Source of the DNA: CALGFH01 sp036003705
GTDB lineage: Bacteria > Actinomycetota > CALGFH01
Assembly (NCBI GenBank): GCA_036003705.1
Contig: DASYSE010000126.1
Location: forward strand, 1 to 64,000
Length of the DNA: 64,000 bases
Direction of reading: 5' to 3'
Part shown: positions 31,977-39,833 of the stretch, in pieces
Layout of the letters: the number at the start of each line of letters is the position of its first letter
Numbering within the stretch: the first letter of the stretch is position 1
Made by a program: the position numbers and the translations under genes
Notes under the pieces: model-generated
Told to the model about the DNA's origin: nothing
Seen by the model: the letters and a program-made list of their open reading frames with translations, nothing else
Databases searched by the model: none

Positions 31977-33096
31977 CCTGGCCCTCGTCGCGGTCGTCGC
32001 CATCGTCCTCCTGGCCCTGGTGTTCGACTTCACCAACGGCTTCCACGACGCCGCCAACTCGATCGCCACCGTGGTCTCGACCCGGGTGCTGACCCCGCGG
32101 ATCGCGGTCGTCTGGGCGGCGCTGTTCAACTTCGTCGCCTTCCTCGTCTTCCAGACCCACGTGGCCAACACCGTCGGCAAGACCGTCGACCCGTCGGTGG
32201 TCAGCGAGGCGGTGATCTTCGCCGGGCTGGCCGGGGCCATCGCCTGGAACCTCCTCACCTGGTGGCTGGGCCTGCCGACCTCCTCGTCGCACGCGCTGAT
32301 CGGCGGCTTCGCCGGGGCCGGGGTCGCCAAGGCCGGCTTCGGCGCGCTGGACGCCAGCAGCCTGCAGAAGATCATCCTGTTCATCCCGCTGTCGCCGCTG
32401 TTCGGGCTGGCCCTCGGCTTCCTGCTGATGCTGGCCAGCCTCTGGATCTTCCGGCGGTCCAGCCCGGCCAGGGTCGACGGGCTGTTCCGCCGCCTCCAGC
32501 TGCTCTCGGCGGCGGCGTTCAGCCTCGGCCACGGCGGCAACGACGCCCAGAAGACCATGGGCATCATCGCCGCGCTGCTGGTCGGCTCCGGCTACCTCAA
32601 GCTCGAGGACAACGGCGACCTCCCGGTGCCCCTTTGGGTGGTGCTGGCCGCCCATGCGGCCATCGCGCTCGGCACCCTGACCGGCGGCTGGCGGATCGTG
32701 AGGACCCTCGGCCAGCGGATCACCGCGCTCAAGCCGGTCGGCGGCTTCTCGGCCGAGACCGCCGCCGCCTGCTCGCTGTACCTGGCCACCGCCCTGGGCA
32801 TCCCCGTGTCCACCACCCACACCATCACCGGGGCGGTCGTCGGCGTCGGGGCGACCCGGCGGCTGTCGGCGGTCCGCTGGGGGGTTGCCGGGCGGATCGT
32901 CTGGGCCTGGGTCCTGACCATCCCGACCGCCGGGGCGGTGGCGGCGGTCATCTACGCGATCACCGTCTCCCCGTTCGCGCTGGCCGCGCTCGTCCTGGCC
33001 GGCGCGGCGGTGGTGGCCGCGATGATGGCCCGCGGACGCCGGGCAGCCAGCCGGACGGCCGAGCCGGCAGAGCCGGTCGAGGCCGTGGAGCGCTGA
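31969..33096 (+). CDS. pit: Inorganic phosphate transporter, PiT family
   Basis: This 375-residue permease of the PiT/PHO-4 family has about ten hydrophobic helices. The duplicated signature is clear: VFDFTNGFHDAANSIATVVS near the N terminus and SLGHGGNDAQKTMGIIAALL in the second half (GxNDxxxT). PTSSSHALIGGFAGAG and STTHTITGAVVGVG carry the other repeated motif. It takes up metal-phosphate driven by ion gradient, at lower affinity than Pst. It shares an operon with the DUF47 gene. A cell with Pst and PiT side by side can use both ranges of phosphate. Confidence 0.95.
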   Translation: MPDLALVAVVAIVLLALVFDFTNGFHDAANSIATVVSTRVLTPRIAVVWAALFNFVAFLVFQTHVANTVGKTVDPSVVSEAVIFAGLAGAIAWNLLTWWLGLPTSSSHALIGGFAGAGVAKAGFGALDASSLQKIILFIPLSPLFGLALGFLLMLASLWIFRRSSPARVDGLFRRLQLLSAAAFSLGHGGNDAQKTMGIIAALLVGSGYLKLEDNGDLPVPLWVVLAAHAAIALGTLTGGWRIVRTLGQRITALKPVGGFSAETAAACSLYLATALGIPVSTTHTITGAVVGVGATRRLSAVRWGVAGRIVWAWVLTIPTAGAVAAVIYAITVSPFALAALVLAGAAVVAAMMARGRRAASRTAEPAEPVEAVER

Positions 33097-33116
33097 GAAG
33101 GGTCCGCTCGGGTCCG

Positions 33117-33149
33117 CTCGCCGTCCTCGACGTCGGCTCGAACACCATC
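33117..33149 (+). pseudogene. Trace of a Ppx/GppA phosphatase start
   Basis: Eleven codons read LAVLDVGSNTI, which matches the first strand and phosphate loop of Ppx/GppA exopolyphosphatases (usually VAVLDVGSNTVHLLVVD). The frame then continues PPGSARG without resemblance. The segment is too short to be functional and lies between pit and the proline dehydrogenase gene. It may be the 5' fossil of a ppx gene. Confidence 0.4.
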
Positions 33150-33182
33150 CCCCCAGGCTCCGCACGAGGTATCTTCTTGTGC

Positions 33183-34094
33183 ATGCTGAAGGCAACGTTG
33201 CTGAAGGCGGCGGGTTCGGCGTTCCTGCAGCGTCAGGTGACCGCCAACCCGATCGCCCGCCGGGTCGCCGACCGGTTCATCGCCGGCCACACCCTCGACG
33301 AGGCCGAGCATGCGATCCGCCGGCTGAACGCCCGCGGGGTGTCGGTCGCGCTCGACCACCTGGGCGAGAACACCGAGTCCGAGACCCAGGCCCGCGACTC
33401 GACCGGCGCCTACCTGGCCGCCCTCGACCGCATCCAGGAGCGCGGCATGGACGCCAACACCTCGGTCAAGCTGACCGCGATGGGCCTCGACATCCGGCCG
33501 GAGCTGGCATTGGAGGAGGCCTCCAAGGTGGCCGCGAGGGCCAAGGAGGTCGGCGTCATGGTCGGCGTCGACATGGAGGCCGGGGCCTACGTCGGGCGGA
33601 CCCTCGACATCGTCGAGGCGCTGAAGCGCGACTACGACAACGTCGGCGTCTGCATCCAGTCCTACCTGTACCGCAGCCGCGACGACCTCGACCACCTGAA
33701 CCAGCTCGGCGTCCCGGTCCGTCTGGTCAAGGGGGCCTACCAGGAGCCGCCCGAGGTCGCCTACCCGCAGAAGGCCAGCGTCGACCACGCCTACGCCCGC
33801 ATGCTCGACTCGCTGATCGACCTCAACCCCTACCCGATGGTGGCCACCCACGACCCGGCCATGGTCCGTCTCACCAAGGCCCTGGTCGCCAGGTACGGCC
33901 GCGACCGCGACACCTTCGAGTTCCAGATGCTCTACGGCGTCCGCCGCGATCTCCAGGAACAGGTCGTCGCCGAGGGCTACCGGCTCCGCGTCTACCTCCC
34001 CTACGGCACCCAGTGGTACCCCTACTTCATGCGCCGCCTCGCCGAACGACCCGCCAACCTCTACTTCTTCCTCTCCAACCTGGTGAAGCGCTGA
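33183..34094 (+). CDS. Proline dehydrogenase (monofunctional)
   Basis: This 303-residue flavoprotein is a PRODH-type TIM barrel that oxidises proline to pyrroline-5-carboxylate with FAD. Conserved parts are GVSVALDHLGENTES, NTSVKLTAMGLDI, VGVDMEAGAYVGRT, VPVRLVKGAYQEPPEVAYP, EFQMLYGVRRDLQ and RVYLPYGTQWYPYFMRRLAE with RPAN, which include the substrate arginines. No pyrroline-5-carboxylate dehydrogenase lies nearby. The ATG at 33183 begins MLKATLLKAAG. A perfect terminator hairpin follows at 34131. Confidence 0.95.
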   Translation: MLKATLLKAAGSAFLQRQVTANPIARRVADRFIAGHTLDEAEHAIRRLNARGVSVALDHLGENTESETQARDSTGAYLAALDRIQERGMDANTSVKLTAMGLDIRPELALEEASKVAARAKEVGVMVGVDMEAGAYVGRTLDIVEALKRDYDNVGVCIQSYLYRSRDDLDHLNQLGVPVRLVKGAYQEPPEVAYPQKASVDHAYARMLDSLIDLNPYPMVATHDPAMVRLTKALVARYGRDRDTFEFQMLYGVRRDLQEQVVAEGYRLRVYLPYGTQWYPYFMRRLAERPANLYFFLSNLVKR

Positions 34095-34130
34095 GCCGCG
34101 AGCATCCCCCTCGCCGCCTCGGCGGCGGGG

Positions 34131-34158
34131 TCCGAGGCTCGCTGGAGCGAGCCTCGGA
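34131..34158 (+). terminator. Terminator after proline dehydrogenase
   Basis: TCCGAGGCTCGC and GCGAGCCTCGGA form a perfect 12-bp stem around TGGA, followed by GCCTTTCC. A smaller GCCGCC/GGCGGC hairpin lies at 34113-34126. Confidence 0.85.
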
Positions 34159-34295
34159 GCCTTTCCAGCCGCAGTCCCGACCGCTCACCAGCCGGGCGGC
34201 TTCCTGATCGTTCCCGGTCGTGGAGGCTGTGGACGCAGAACCACCCGCTGGCATCTATGCTGGCCTGGGTGGTCGTCGGCGAGGAAGGGTGGCGG

Positions 34296-35678
34296 ATGCG
34301 GCACGGGTCGTCCGGGGCTGCCGCCGCCCTCGGGCTGGTTGCCGTGCTCGTCCTCGGGGCGTGCGACTCGGGAGACGGCGGGCGCTATGCGGCCGAGGTC
34401 GTGCGGCCGGCCGAGGTGGTCGAGCGGGTCAGCGCACCCGGGGCGGTGCAGCCGGCGGGGCAGGCCGACCTGAAGGCGCCGGCCGCGGCCAGGGTCGAGC
34501 GGCTGGTCGTCAAGGACGGGCAGAAGGTGCGGAGCGGGCAGCTGGTGGCGGAGCTGTCCTCCGAACAGGTCGACGATCAGGTCCGGCAGGCGCAGGCGGC
34601 CGTCGACGCCGCGTCCGCGCTCGGCGGGGTGGCGCCGACGCTGCCCACCGGGTCAGCCCTCTCCGCCTTCCAGCAGGTCCAGTCGCAGGTCACCGCGACC
34701 AGCGCCGCCGTCATCGCCGCCCTGCGCTCGGCGCTGCCGTTGCTGCCGCGAGCCCAGCGGGCCCGGCTCCAGGCCAGGATCGACCGGGCGCAGGTCCGGG
34801 TGGCCGAGCTGGAGCGGCAGGCCGACCGGGCGGCCGAGGACGCGTCGGCCGCGGCCGACGCCCAGGCCGACTCCCTGCGGCGCTCGATCCAGGCGGCCAC
34901 CGCCGCCCAGCGCGGCCAGGCGGAGCTGGCCCTCGAGCTGGCCAGCGACCAGCAGGAGCGCCTGACCCTGCGGGCGCCGCTGGCCGGCACCGTCCAGCTG
35001 GGCCGCTCGGGCGGTGGCGGCGGCACGGCCCTTCCCGACCTGCAGGGCCTGCCTCAGGGAGCCGAGCAGGCTCTCCAGGGGCTCGGCGGTGGGACCCAGC
35101 CCGCCCAGACCGGCCCGCCGCTGCGGGTCGGCGCCGAGGTCGCCGCCGGGCAGACCGTGGCCACCGTGTTCGACGTCAGCGACCTGCTGGTGGCCGCCGA
35201 GGTCGACGAGACCGACATCGCGCTGGTCCGGCCGGGGCAGGCGGCCCAGGTCGAGCTGGACGCCTTCCCGCAGGCCACCTTCGCGGCCACCGTGCGCCGG
35301 GTCGCGGTCGCCCCGACGGCCGGCCAGTCGGCCGCCGGCGGGGTCACCTACCAGGTCGACCTGGCCCTTGGGGACGCCGAGTCGGCCGCCGCCGGCGCGG
35401 TCCGGCCGGTGCCGCGGGTCGGGATGACCGCCACCGCGGCCATCGAGGTCCGCAGGGCCGCCGGCAAGCTCTCGGTGCCCGGCTCGGCCCTGGTCGGCCG
35501 GTCCGGCGGTCAGGCCGTGTTCGTGGTGGAGAACGGCAAGGTCCGTCTGCGGCCGGTCCAGGTCGCCGCCGACGGCGAGGACCGGGTGGCGCTCGCCTCG
35601 GGTCTGCGCGAGGGCGAGCGGGTGGTGTCCCGCGGGGCCGAGCGCCTGCGCGACGGCCAGGACTGGCCGGGCGACTGA
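34296..35678 (+). CDS. HlyD/MacA-like membrane fusion lipoprotein
   Basis: This 460-residue protein is the periplasmic-adaptor-like subunit of a MacAB-type exporter. It has a lipoprotein signal (LGLVAVLVLGACDSG), a first lipoyl half (VSAPGAVQPAGQADLKAPAA then GQLVAELSSEQVDD), a long coiled coil (about 90-220, Ala/Gln/Arg-rich), the second lipoyl half (LRAPLAGTVQLGRSGGGGG) and beta-barrel parts (VAAEVDETDIALVRPGQAAQ). The ATG at 34296 follows GGAAGGGTGG. Gram-positive bacteria have no outer membrane, so it probably works as an extracytoplasmic partner of the permease. Confidence 0.85.
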   Translation: MRHGSSGAAAALGLVAVLVLGACDSGDGGRYAAEVVRPAEVVERVSAPGAVQPAGQADLKAPAAARVERLVVKDGQKVRSGQLVAELSSEQVDDQVRQAQAAVDAASALGGVAPTLPTGSALSAFQQVQSQVTATSAAVIAALRSALPLLPRAQRARLQARIDRAQVRVAELERQADRAAEDASAAADAQADSLRRSIQAATAAQRGQAELALELASDQQERLTLRAPLAGTVQLGRSGGGGGTALPDLQGLPQGAEQALQGLGGGTQPAQTGPPLRVGAEVAAGQTVATVFDVSDLLVAAEVDETDIALVRPGQAAQVELDAFPQATFAATVRRVAVAPTAGQSAAGGVTYQVDLALGDAESAAAGAVRPVPRVGMTATAAIEVRRAAGKLSVPGSALVGRSGGQAVFVVENGKVRLRPVQVAADGEDRVALASGLREGERVVSRGAERLRDGQDWPGD

Positions 35679-35680
35679 CG

Positions 35681-36439
35681 GTGGCCCAGCCGGGAGGTGG
35701 CGCCGGGAGCCCGCGGGTTGGCGGGGGGCCCGGGCGTCTCGAGCCCGGGCGACCGGTGGTGGAGGCCCTTGGGGTCAGCAAGGTGTACCGGCTGGATGGG
35801 GTCGAGGTGCGGGCGCTCGACGGGGTGGAGATGGTGGTGGAGCGGGGGGACTCGGTGGCGATCATGGGGCCGAGCGGGTCCGGCAAGTCGACCCTGCTCG
35901 GCCTGCTCGGCGGCCTGGACCGGCCGACCGGAGGGACGCTCCGGTTCGACGGCCGGGACGTCACCGGCCTGTCCGAGGACGAGCTGGCCGCGGTGCGCAA
36001 CCGGGTCGTCGGCTTCGTCTTCCAGAGCTTCCAGCTGCTGGCGCGCACCCCCGCCGTGGCCAACGTCGGCCTGCCGCTGGTCTACCGCGGGCTCGGCCGG
36101 GGCGAACGCCGCCGGCTGGCGGTCGATGCGCTGCGGTCGGTCGGGCTGGCACACCGGCTGCAGCACCGGCCGTCGCAGCTCTCCGGCGGGGAGCAGCAGC
36201 GGGTGGCCATCGCCCGCGCTCTGGTCACCGAGCCGGCCATGCTGCTGGCCGACGAGCCCACCGGGAACCTCGACACCCGTTCCGGCGAGGAGGTGCTCGA
36301 CCTGCTCGGCCGCCTCCACGACGAGCGCGGGGTGGCGGTGGTGGTGGTCACCCACGACCCAGGGGTGGCGGCCCGCCTCCGGCGCCGCGTCACCCTGCGC
36401 GACGGCCGCATGGTGTCGGAGCGGGAGCTGACGCGTTGA
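35681..36439 (+). CDS. MacB-like ABC ATPase
   Basis: This 252-residue ATPase belongs to the LolD/MacB group. After about 25 residues of Gly/Pro-rich lead, VVEALGVSKVYRLDGVEVRA begins the domain. Walker A is GPSGSGKSTLLGLLGGLD, the Q-loop VVGFVFQSFQLLARTPAVAN, the signature LSGGEQQRVAIARALV, Walker B MLLADEPTGNLDTRSG, and the switch His is in VVVTHDPGVAA. The GTG at 35681 is two bases behind the adaptor stop; the in-frame GTG at 35756 would remove the low-complexity lead. A repeat array separates it from the permease. Confidence 0.85.
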   Translation: MAQPGGGAGSPRVGGGPGRLEPGRPVVEALGVSKVYRLDGVEVRALDGVEMVVERGDSVAIMGPSGSGKSTLLGLLGGLDRPTGGTLRFDGRDVTGLSEDELAAVRNRVVGFVFQSFQLLARTPAVANVGLPLVYRGLGRGERRRLAVDALRSVGLAHRLQHRPSQLSGGEQQRVAIARALVTEPAMLLADEPTGNLDTRSGEEVLDLLGRLHDERGVAVVVVTHDPGVAARLRRRVTLRDGRMVSERELTR

Positions 36440-36442
36440 ACC

Positions 36443-36550
36443 GGACGGGCCTGACCCTTGGGGTCCGGCCGGACGGGTCGTACCCCCGGGGTCCGGCCAG
36501 AGGGGCCCGGCCGGACGGGTCGTACCCCCGGGGTCCGGCCGGAGGGGTCC
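36443..36550 (+). repeat. Tandem GC-rich repeat, 42-bp period
   Basis: Units begin GGACGGGTCGTACCCCCGG and recur at 36471 and 36513 (42 bp apart), with a shorter divergent unit at 36443. They lie between the ATPase stop and the 34-bp array. Confidence 0.8.
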
Positions 36551-36560
36551 GGGGAACCCC

Positions 36561-36685
36561 GAAGGGGTGCCCCGGTGGATCGGGGAGCTCTTCCGAAGGG
36601 GTGCCCCGGTGGATCGGGAAGCGCTTCCGCACGGGTGCACCGGTGAATCGGGCGGCGCTTCCGAGGGGGCGCCCCGGTGAGAGCC
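36561..36685 (+). repeat. Tandem repeat, 34-bp period, ending at the permease start
   Basis: Units begin at 36561, 36595, 36629 and 36663. The first two share GAAGGGGTGCCCCGGTGGAT, and the third and fourth are diverged. The GTG at offset 14 is kept in every unit; in the last one it is the start codon of the permease at 36677. Confidence 0.85.
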
Positions 36686-37861
36686 TCGGAGGCGGTCCGG
36701 GTCGCCTGGGAGGCGCTGCGGGCCAACAAGCTCCGCTCGGGGCTGACCATGCTCGGGGTGGTCATCGGTGTGGCCAGCGTCGTCCTGCTGGTGGCGATCG
36801 GCAGCGGCGCCCGTGACGAGGTCACCTCAGGGGTCGAGTCGCTCGGCTCCAACATCCTGTTCGTGGCCCCCGGCAACCTCTCGTTCGGCTCGGCCCCGAG
36901 CGTCTCCCGGCTGGGGCTGGAGGACGTCCGCCGCATCGGCGACGCCATCGGCGACCCGCGCCGGGTCGCGGCCACCGTCGCCTCGGGGGAGATCGCCAGG
37001 GTCGGCATCCGGCGGGCAAGCGTCAACGTCAACGGCACCAACGAGACCATCCCGCTGGTGTTCGACCGGACCCTGTCCCGAGGCGCCTTCTTCAGCGCCG
37101 CCGACGTGGAGACCCGCCGGAGGGTGGCGGTGCTCGGCGCCGACCCGGCCGACAGCCTGTTCCCCGACCGCGACCCGGTCGGCAAGTCGATCACCGTCGG
37201 CGGGGTGCGCTTCCGGGTCATCGGCGTGATGAGCCGGGTCGGCACAGCTTTCGGGGTGGCCCGCGACGCCGAGCTGTTCGTGCCCGTCACCGCCGCCCAG
37301 CGCCTGTTCGGGATCACCCGGGTCGACGGGATCGCGGTGAAGGCGCCGAGCACCGGGGAGATCGACCAGGAGCAGGCGATCATCCGCGAGGTGGTCGCCC
37401 GGGCCCATCCCGACCAGGAGTACCAGGTCCTCACCCAGGAGGACATCCTCGGCGTGGTCGGTCGCATCCTCGGCATCCTGACCCTGGTGCTGGCCTCGAT
37501 CGCCGGCATCTCGCTGGTCGTGGGCGGGGTCGGGGTGATGAACATCATGCTGGTCAGCGTGTCGGAGCGGACCCGGGAGATCGGGCTGCGCAAGGCGGTC
37601 GGAGCCCGCACCCGCGACGTGCTCCGCCAGTTCCTGCTCGAGGCGGTCGCCCTGTCCATGAGCGGCGGGGTCGTCGGGATCCTGGTCGGGATCGGCGGGG
37701 CCCTGGTGGTTGGTCGCTTCTCGCCGGTGCCGGCGGCCATCACCGGCTGGTCGGTGGCCCTGGCCTTCGGGGTGAGCGTCGCCGTCGGCGTGTTCTTCGG
37801 AGTCTGGCCGGCCCGCAAGGCAGCCCGCATGCAGCCGATCGTGGCGTTGCGCTACGAGTAG
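36677..37861 (+). CDS. MacB-like ABC permease (FtsX fold)
   Basis: This 394-residue permease has one N-terminal membrane helix (LTMLGVVIGVASVVLLVAIG), a large extracytoplasmic MacB-PCD domain (about 50-265) and three C-terminal helices of the FtsX domain with SLVVGGVGVMNIMLVSVSER and TREIGLRKAVGARTRDVLRQ, the mark of macrolide-exporter-like permeases. The C terminus ends RMQPIVALRYE. With the adaptor and ATPase in front it makes a complete three-part exporter; the substrate is unknown. The GTG at 36677 lies inside the last unit of the repeat array. Confidence 0.9.
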   Translation: MRASEAVRVAWEALRANKLRSGLTMLGVVIGVASVVLLVAIGSGARDEVTSGVESLGSNILFVAPGNLSFGSAPSVSRLGLEDVRRIGDAIGDPRRVAATVASGEIARVGIRRASVNVNGTNETIPLVFDRTLSRGAFFSAADVETRRRVAVLGADPADSLFPDRDPVGKSITVGGVRFRVIGVMSRVGTAFGVARDAELFVPVTAAQRLFGITRVDGIAVKAPSTGEIDQEQAIIREVVARAHPDQEYQVLTQEDILGVVGRILGILTLVLASIAGISLVVGGVGVMNIMLVSVSERTREIGLRKAVGARTRDVLRQFLLEAVALSMSGGVVGILVGIGGALVVGRFSPVPAAITGWSVALAFGVSVAVGVFFGVWPARKAARMQPIVALRYE

Positions 37862-37967
37862 CCGGATCGGGACCAGCCCATCCACGATCGCCGAGGTCGG
37901 CGACCGCTTCGAGGGCGACCTGCTCGGCGACGACCCCCGAGGGTTGACGACCCCGGGGGCGGAGGGT

Positions 37968-38543
37968 TCAGCCGGTGTTGCGCAGGGCGTCCAGGATGTG
38001 GCCGCGGATCGCCTGGGGGCCGGCCCCGAGCCGGACGAGGATCAGCATGGCCAGGCCCTCGCCCTCACGGACCAGGCCGAGCAGGAGGTGCTCGGTGCCG
38101 ATGTGGCGGTGCTTGAGGGCCAGCGCCTCGCGCAGGCTCAGCTCCAACACCTTCTTGGCCCTCGGCGAGAACGGGATGTGCCCGCCGACGGGGAACGGGT
38201 TCCTGGCGCGGCGGCAGCGTGGGTCGGGATTCCAGTACAGGGCGCCAGGACCGAACGACGCCTCGACCCGGCGACGCACCTCGTCAAGGTCGATGCCGAT
38301 CGCGCCCAGCGCCGCGGCGTCCCCAGGGCCCAGCGGGCCACGTCCGACCTCGGCGAGCATCTCGCGCTCCACCGCGGCCGGCGTGATCCCGAGGCCGGCC
38401 AGCACCTGGGCGGCGATGCCGTCGCCCTGCAGCAGCCCGAGCAGGAGGTGCTCGGTGCCGGTGGAGCCGTGCCCGAGCCGGCGGGCCGACGCCTGGGCGT
38501 CGACGGTCACCTTCCTGGCCCGGTCGGTGAAGCGCTCGAACAT
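37968..38543 (-). CDS. Clp N-domain protein (ClpC/ClpA adaptor-like)
   Basis: This 191-residue protein consists of two Clp-N helical repeats and no AAA module. Repeat one is MFERFTDRARKVTVDAQASA then GHGSTGTEHLLLGLLQGD; repeat two is FSPRAKKVLELSLREALALK then HRHIGTEHLLLGLVREGE. Such stand-alone N domains may bind substrates or adaptors of ClpC. A connecting segment (YWNPDPRCRRARNPFPVGG) replaces the usual linker. Its start codon directly follows the stop of a small HTH gene on the same strand, so both are made from one message. Confidence 0.9.
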   Translation of the reverse strand: MFERFTDRARKVTVDAQASARRLGHGSTGTEHLLLGLLQGDGIAAQVLAGLGITPAAVEREMLAEVGRGPLGPGDAAALGAIGIDLDEVRRRVEASFGPGALYWNPDPRCRRARNPFPVGGHIPFSPRAKKVLELSLREALALKHRHIGTEHLLLGLVREGEGLAMLILVRLGAGPQAIRGHILDALRNTG

Positions 38544-38774
38544 TCAGTCCCTCCGCAGAAGGCCCCGGCGGGCCGCATGCTTCTTGTGGACCGCCTGCCG
38601 GCTCACCCCGAGCTCGGAGGCGATCTCCTGCCATGACCAGCCGGCGGCGCGGGCGCTGGCCACCTGCAGGGTCTCCAGCTGCTCCAGCAGCCGACGCAGG
38701 GCGGCCACCGCCCGCAGCCCGACCCGCGGGTCCTTGCTGTCCACCGCGTTCGCCAGCTCGGTTGCCTCATCCAT
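38544..38774 (-). CDS. Small helix-turn-helix regulator in operon with Clp-N protein
   Basis: This is a 76-residue protein. Helices in LRAVAALRRLLEQLETLQV precede a helix-turn-helix, WSWQEIASELGVSRQAVHKK, followed by a basic tail. The family is regularly paired with Clp-N proteins in actinobacteria. The ATG at 38774 is chosen because a -10 box ends eight bases upstream, which makes the message start at the ATG itself; another in-frame ATG at 38783 overlaps that -10 box. An inverted repeat covers promoter and start, so the protein probably represses its own operon. Confidence 0.8.
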   Translation of the reverse strand: MDEATELANAVDSKDPRVGLRAVAALRRLLEQLETLQVASARAAGWSWQEIASELGVSRQAVHKKHAARRGLLRRD

Positions 38775-38811
38775 GGCTGTCATCCTAGGTTGACAGCCAT
38801 GGGGTTGTCAA
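38771..38811 (-). promoter_or_regulatory. Leaderless promoter with overlapping inverted-repeat operator
   Basis: On the minus strand TTGACA (38811-38806) and TAGGAT (38787-38782) are 18 bases apart; transcription should begin at about 38774, the A of the start codon. CCATGGCTGTCA (38771-38782) and TGACAGCCATGG (38791-38802) form a perfect 12-bp inverted repeat across the -10 box, and further TTGACA/TGTCAA copies continue to 38822. Confidence 0.7.
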
Positions 38812-38841
38812 CCCCTGTTGACAGCGGCGAGCCCCGGCCGG

Positions 38842-39711
38842 CTAGCGGGTCTCGTCCGGGTCCGGCGGGGTCTGGCCGAGGAACTTCTCCAGCTCGGCGG
38901 CGATCTCGTCGCCCGAGGGGATGCGCTCGTCGGCGCCCTCCTCGACGAGGCTCCGGATCTGCTCGACGAACTCAGCGATCTGCGGCCGCTCGCGGATCGC
39001 CTGCTCGACCTGCTCCAGGTGGTCCTTGGTGGCCGCCTCCAGCTCGGTGGCCTCGATCGCGAGCCCGGTCAGCCGGGCAAGCGTCCGCACCAGGGCGAGC
39101 GCAGCCGGCGGATGGGTGCCGCCGGCCAGGTAGGGTGGCACCCGGGCCCACAGCCCAGTGGCCGGGATGCCGGCCCGGTGGAGCCGTTCCTCGAGCACGG
39201 TCTGGATCCCGGCCGACAGCTCCACGATCGCCGGCACCGTCTCCAGCCTTGCCGCCAGGTCGGAGTCGGCCGAGGTCCCGACGACCGCCACCGGGTCGGT
39301 GTGCAGCGCCGGCGCCGGGAAGGCGCCGAGGCCGAACACCTCGACGACGGCCAGCTCCCGGCACGCCTCGACCACCTCGTCGCAGAACGCCTTCCAGCGG
39401 AAGTCGGGCTCCGGCCCGGTCAGCAGCAGCGCGTCCCGCTCGCCGCCGGTCGCGGCCAGCGACAGCTCGGTCGGCGACCAGGTCACCTCTTCGATGGTGC
39501 CGCCGGCCAGGCGCACGATCGGTCGCCTGGCCCGGAAGTCGATCAGCTCGTCGGCGTCGAACTCGGCCAGCGGGGTCGCGTTCCAGCGCGCGCGCAGGAA
39601 CACCGCCGCGGTCTGGCCGGCCAGCCCGGCGTCGGTCCAACCGTGCAGGTGGATGACCAGGAACGGGTCCCGGAGCGCCGGGCCGTCTGGGAGGTCGAGC
39701 AGCTTGCCCAT
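38842..39711 (-). CDS. PAC2 family protein
   Basis: This 289-residue protein has a PAC2 domain, the fold of proteasome-assembly chaperone 2. Typical parts are LVIHLHGWTDAGLAGQTAAV near the start, FDADELIDFRARRPIV, LLTGPEPDFRWKAFCDEVVE, VFGLGAFPAPALHTDPVAVV and GLWARVPPYLAGGTHPPAAL. Actinobacteria with 20S proteasomes usually carry several PAC2 proteins, but a direct assembly role in bacteria is not shown. The C-terminal 50 residues are acidic and helical. The ATG at 39711 begins MGKLLDLPDGP. Confidence 0.9.
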   Translation of the reverse strand: MGKLLDLPDGPALRDPFLVIHLHGWTDAGLAGQTAAVFLRARWNATPLAEFDADELIDFRARRPIVRLAGGTIEEVTWSPTELSLAATGGERDALLLTGPEPDFRWKAFCDEVVEACRELAVVEVFGLGAFPAPALHTDPVAVVGTSADSDLAARLETVPAIVELSAGIQTVLEERLHRAGIPATGLWARVPPYLAGGTHPPAALALVRTLARLTGLAIEATELEAATKDHLEQVEQAIRERPQIAEFVEQIRSLVEEGADERIPSGDEIAAELEKFLGQTPPDPDETR

Positions 39712-39833
39712 GGCAGGCAGGGTAGCCGGTTCCGGCCCGGTACGGGGGATCGTACGAGGCGTTCGACTTCTTCGGGCTCGCGCTGGAGTGAGCCCGCGGG
39801 CGGGCGGGGCCCGGGTCCCGGTAGCCTTGCTGG

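Noticed and set aside
36443..36685. Possible CRISPR array
   Set aside because: The units are directly joined or nearly so without unique spacers, and no cas genes are near. They are ordinary tandem repeats.
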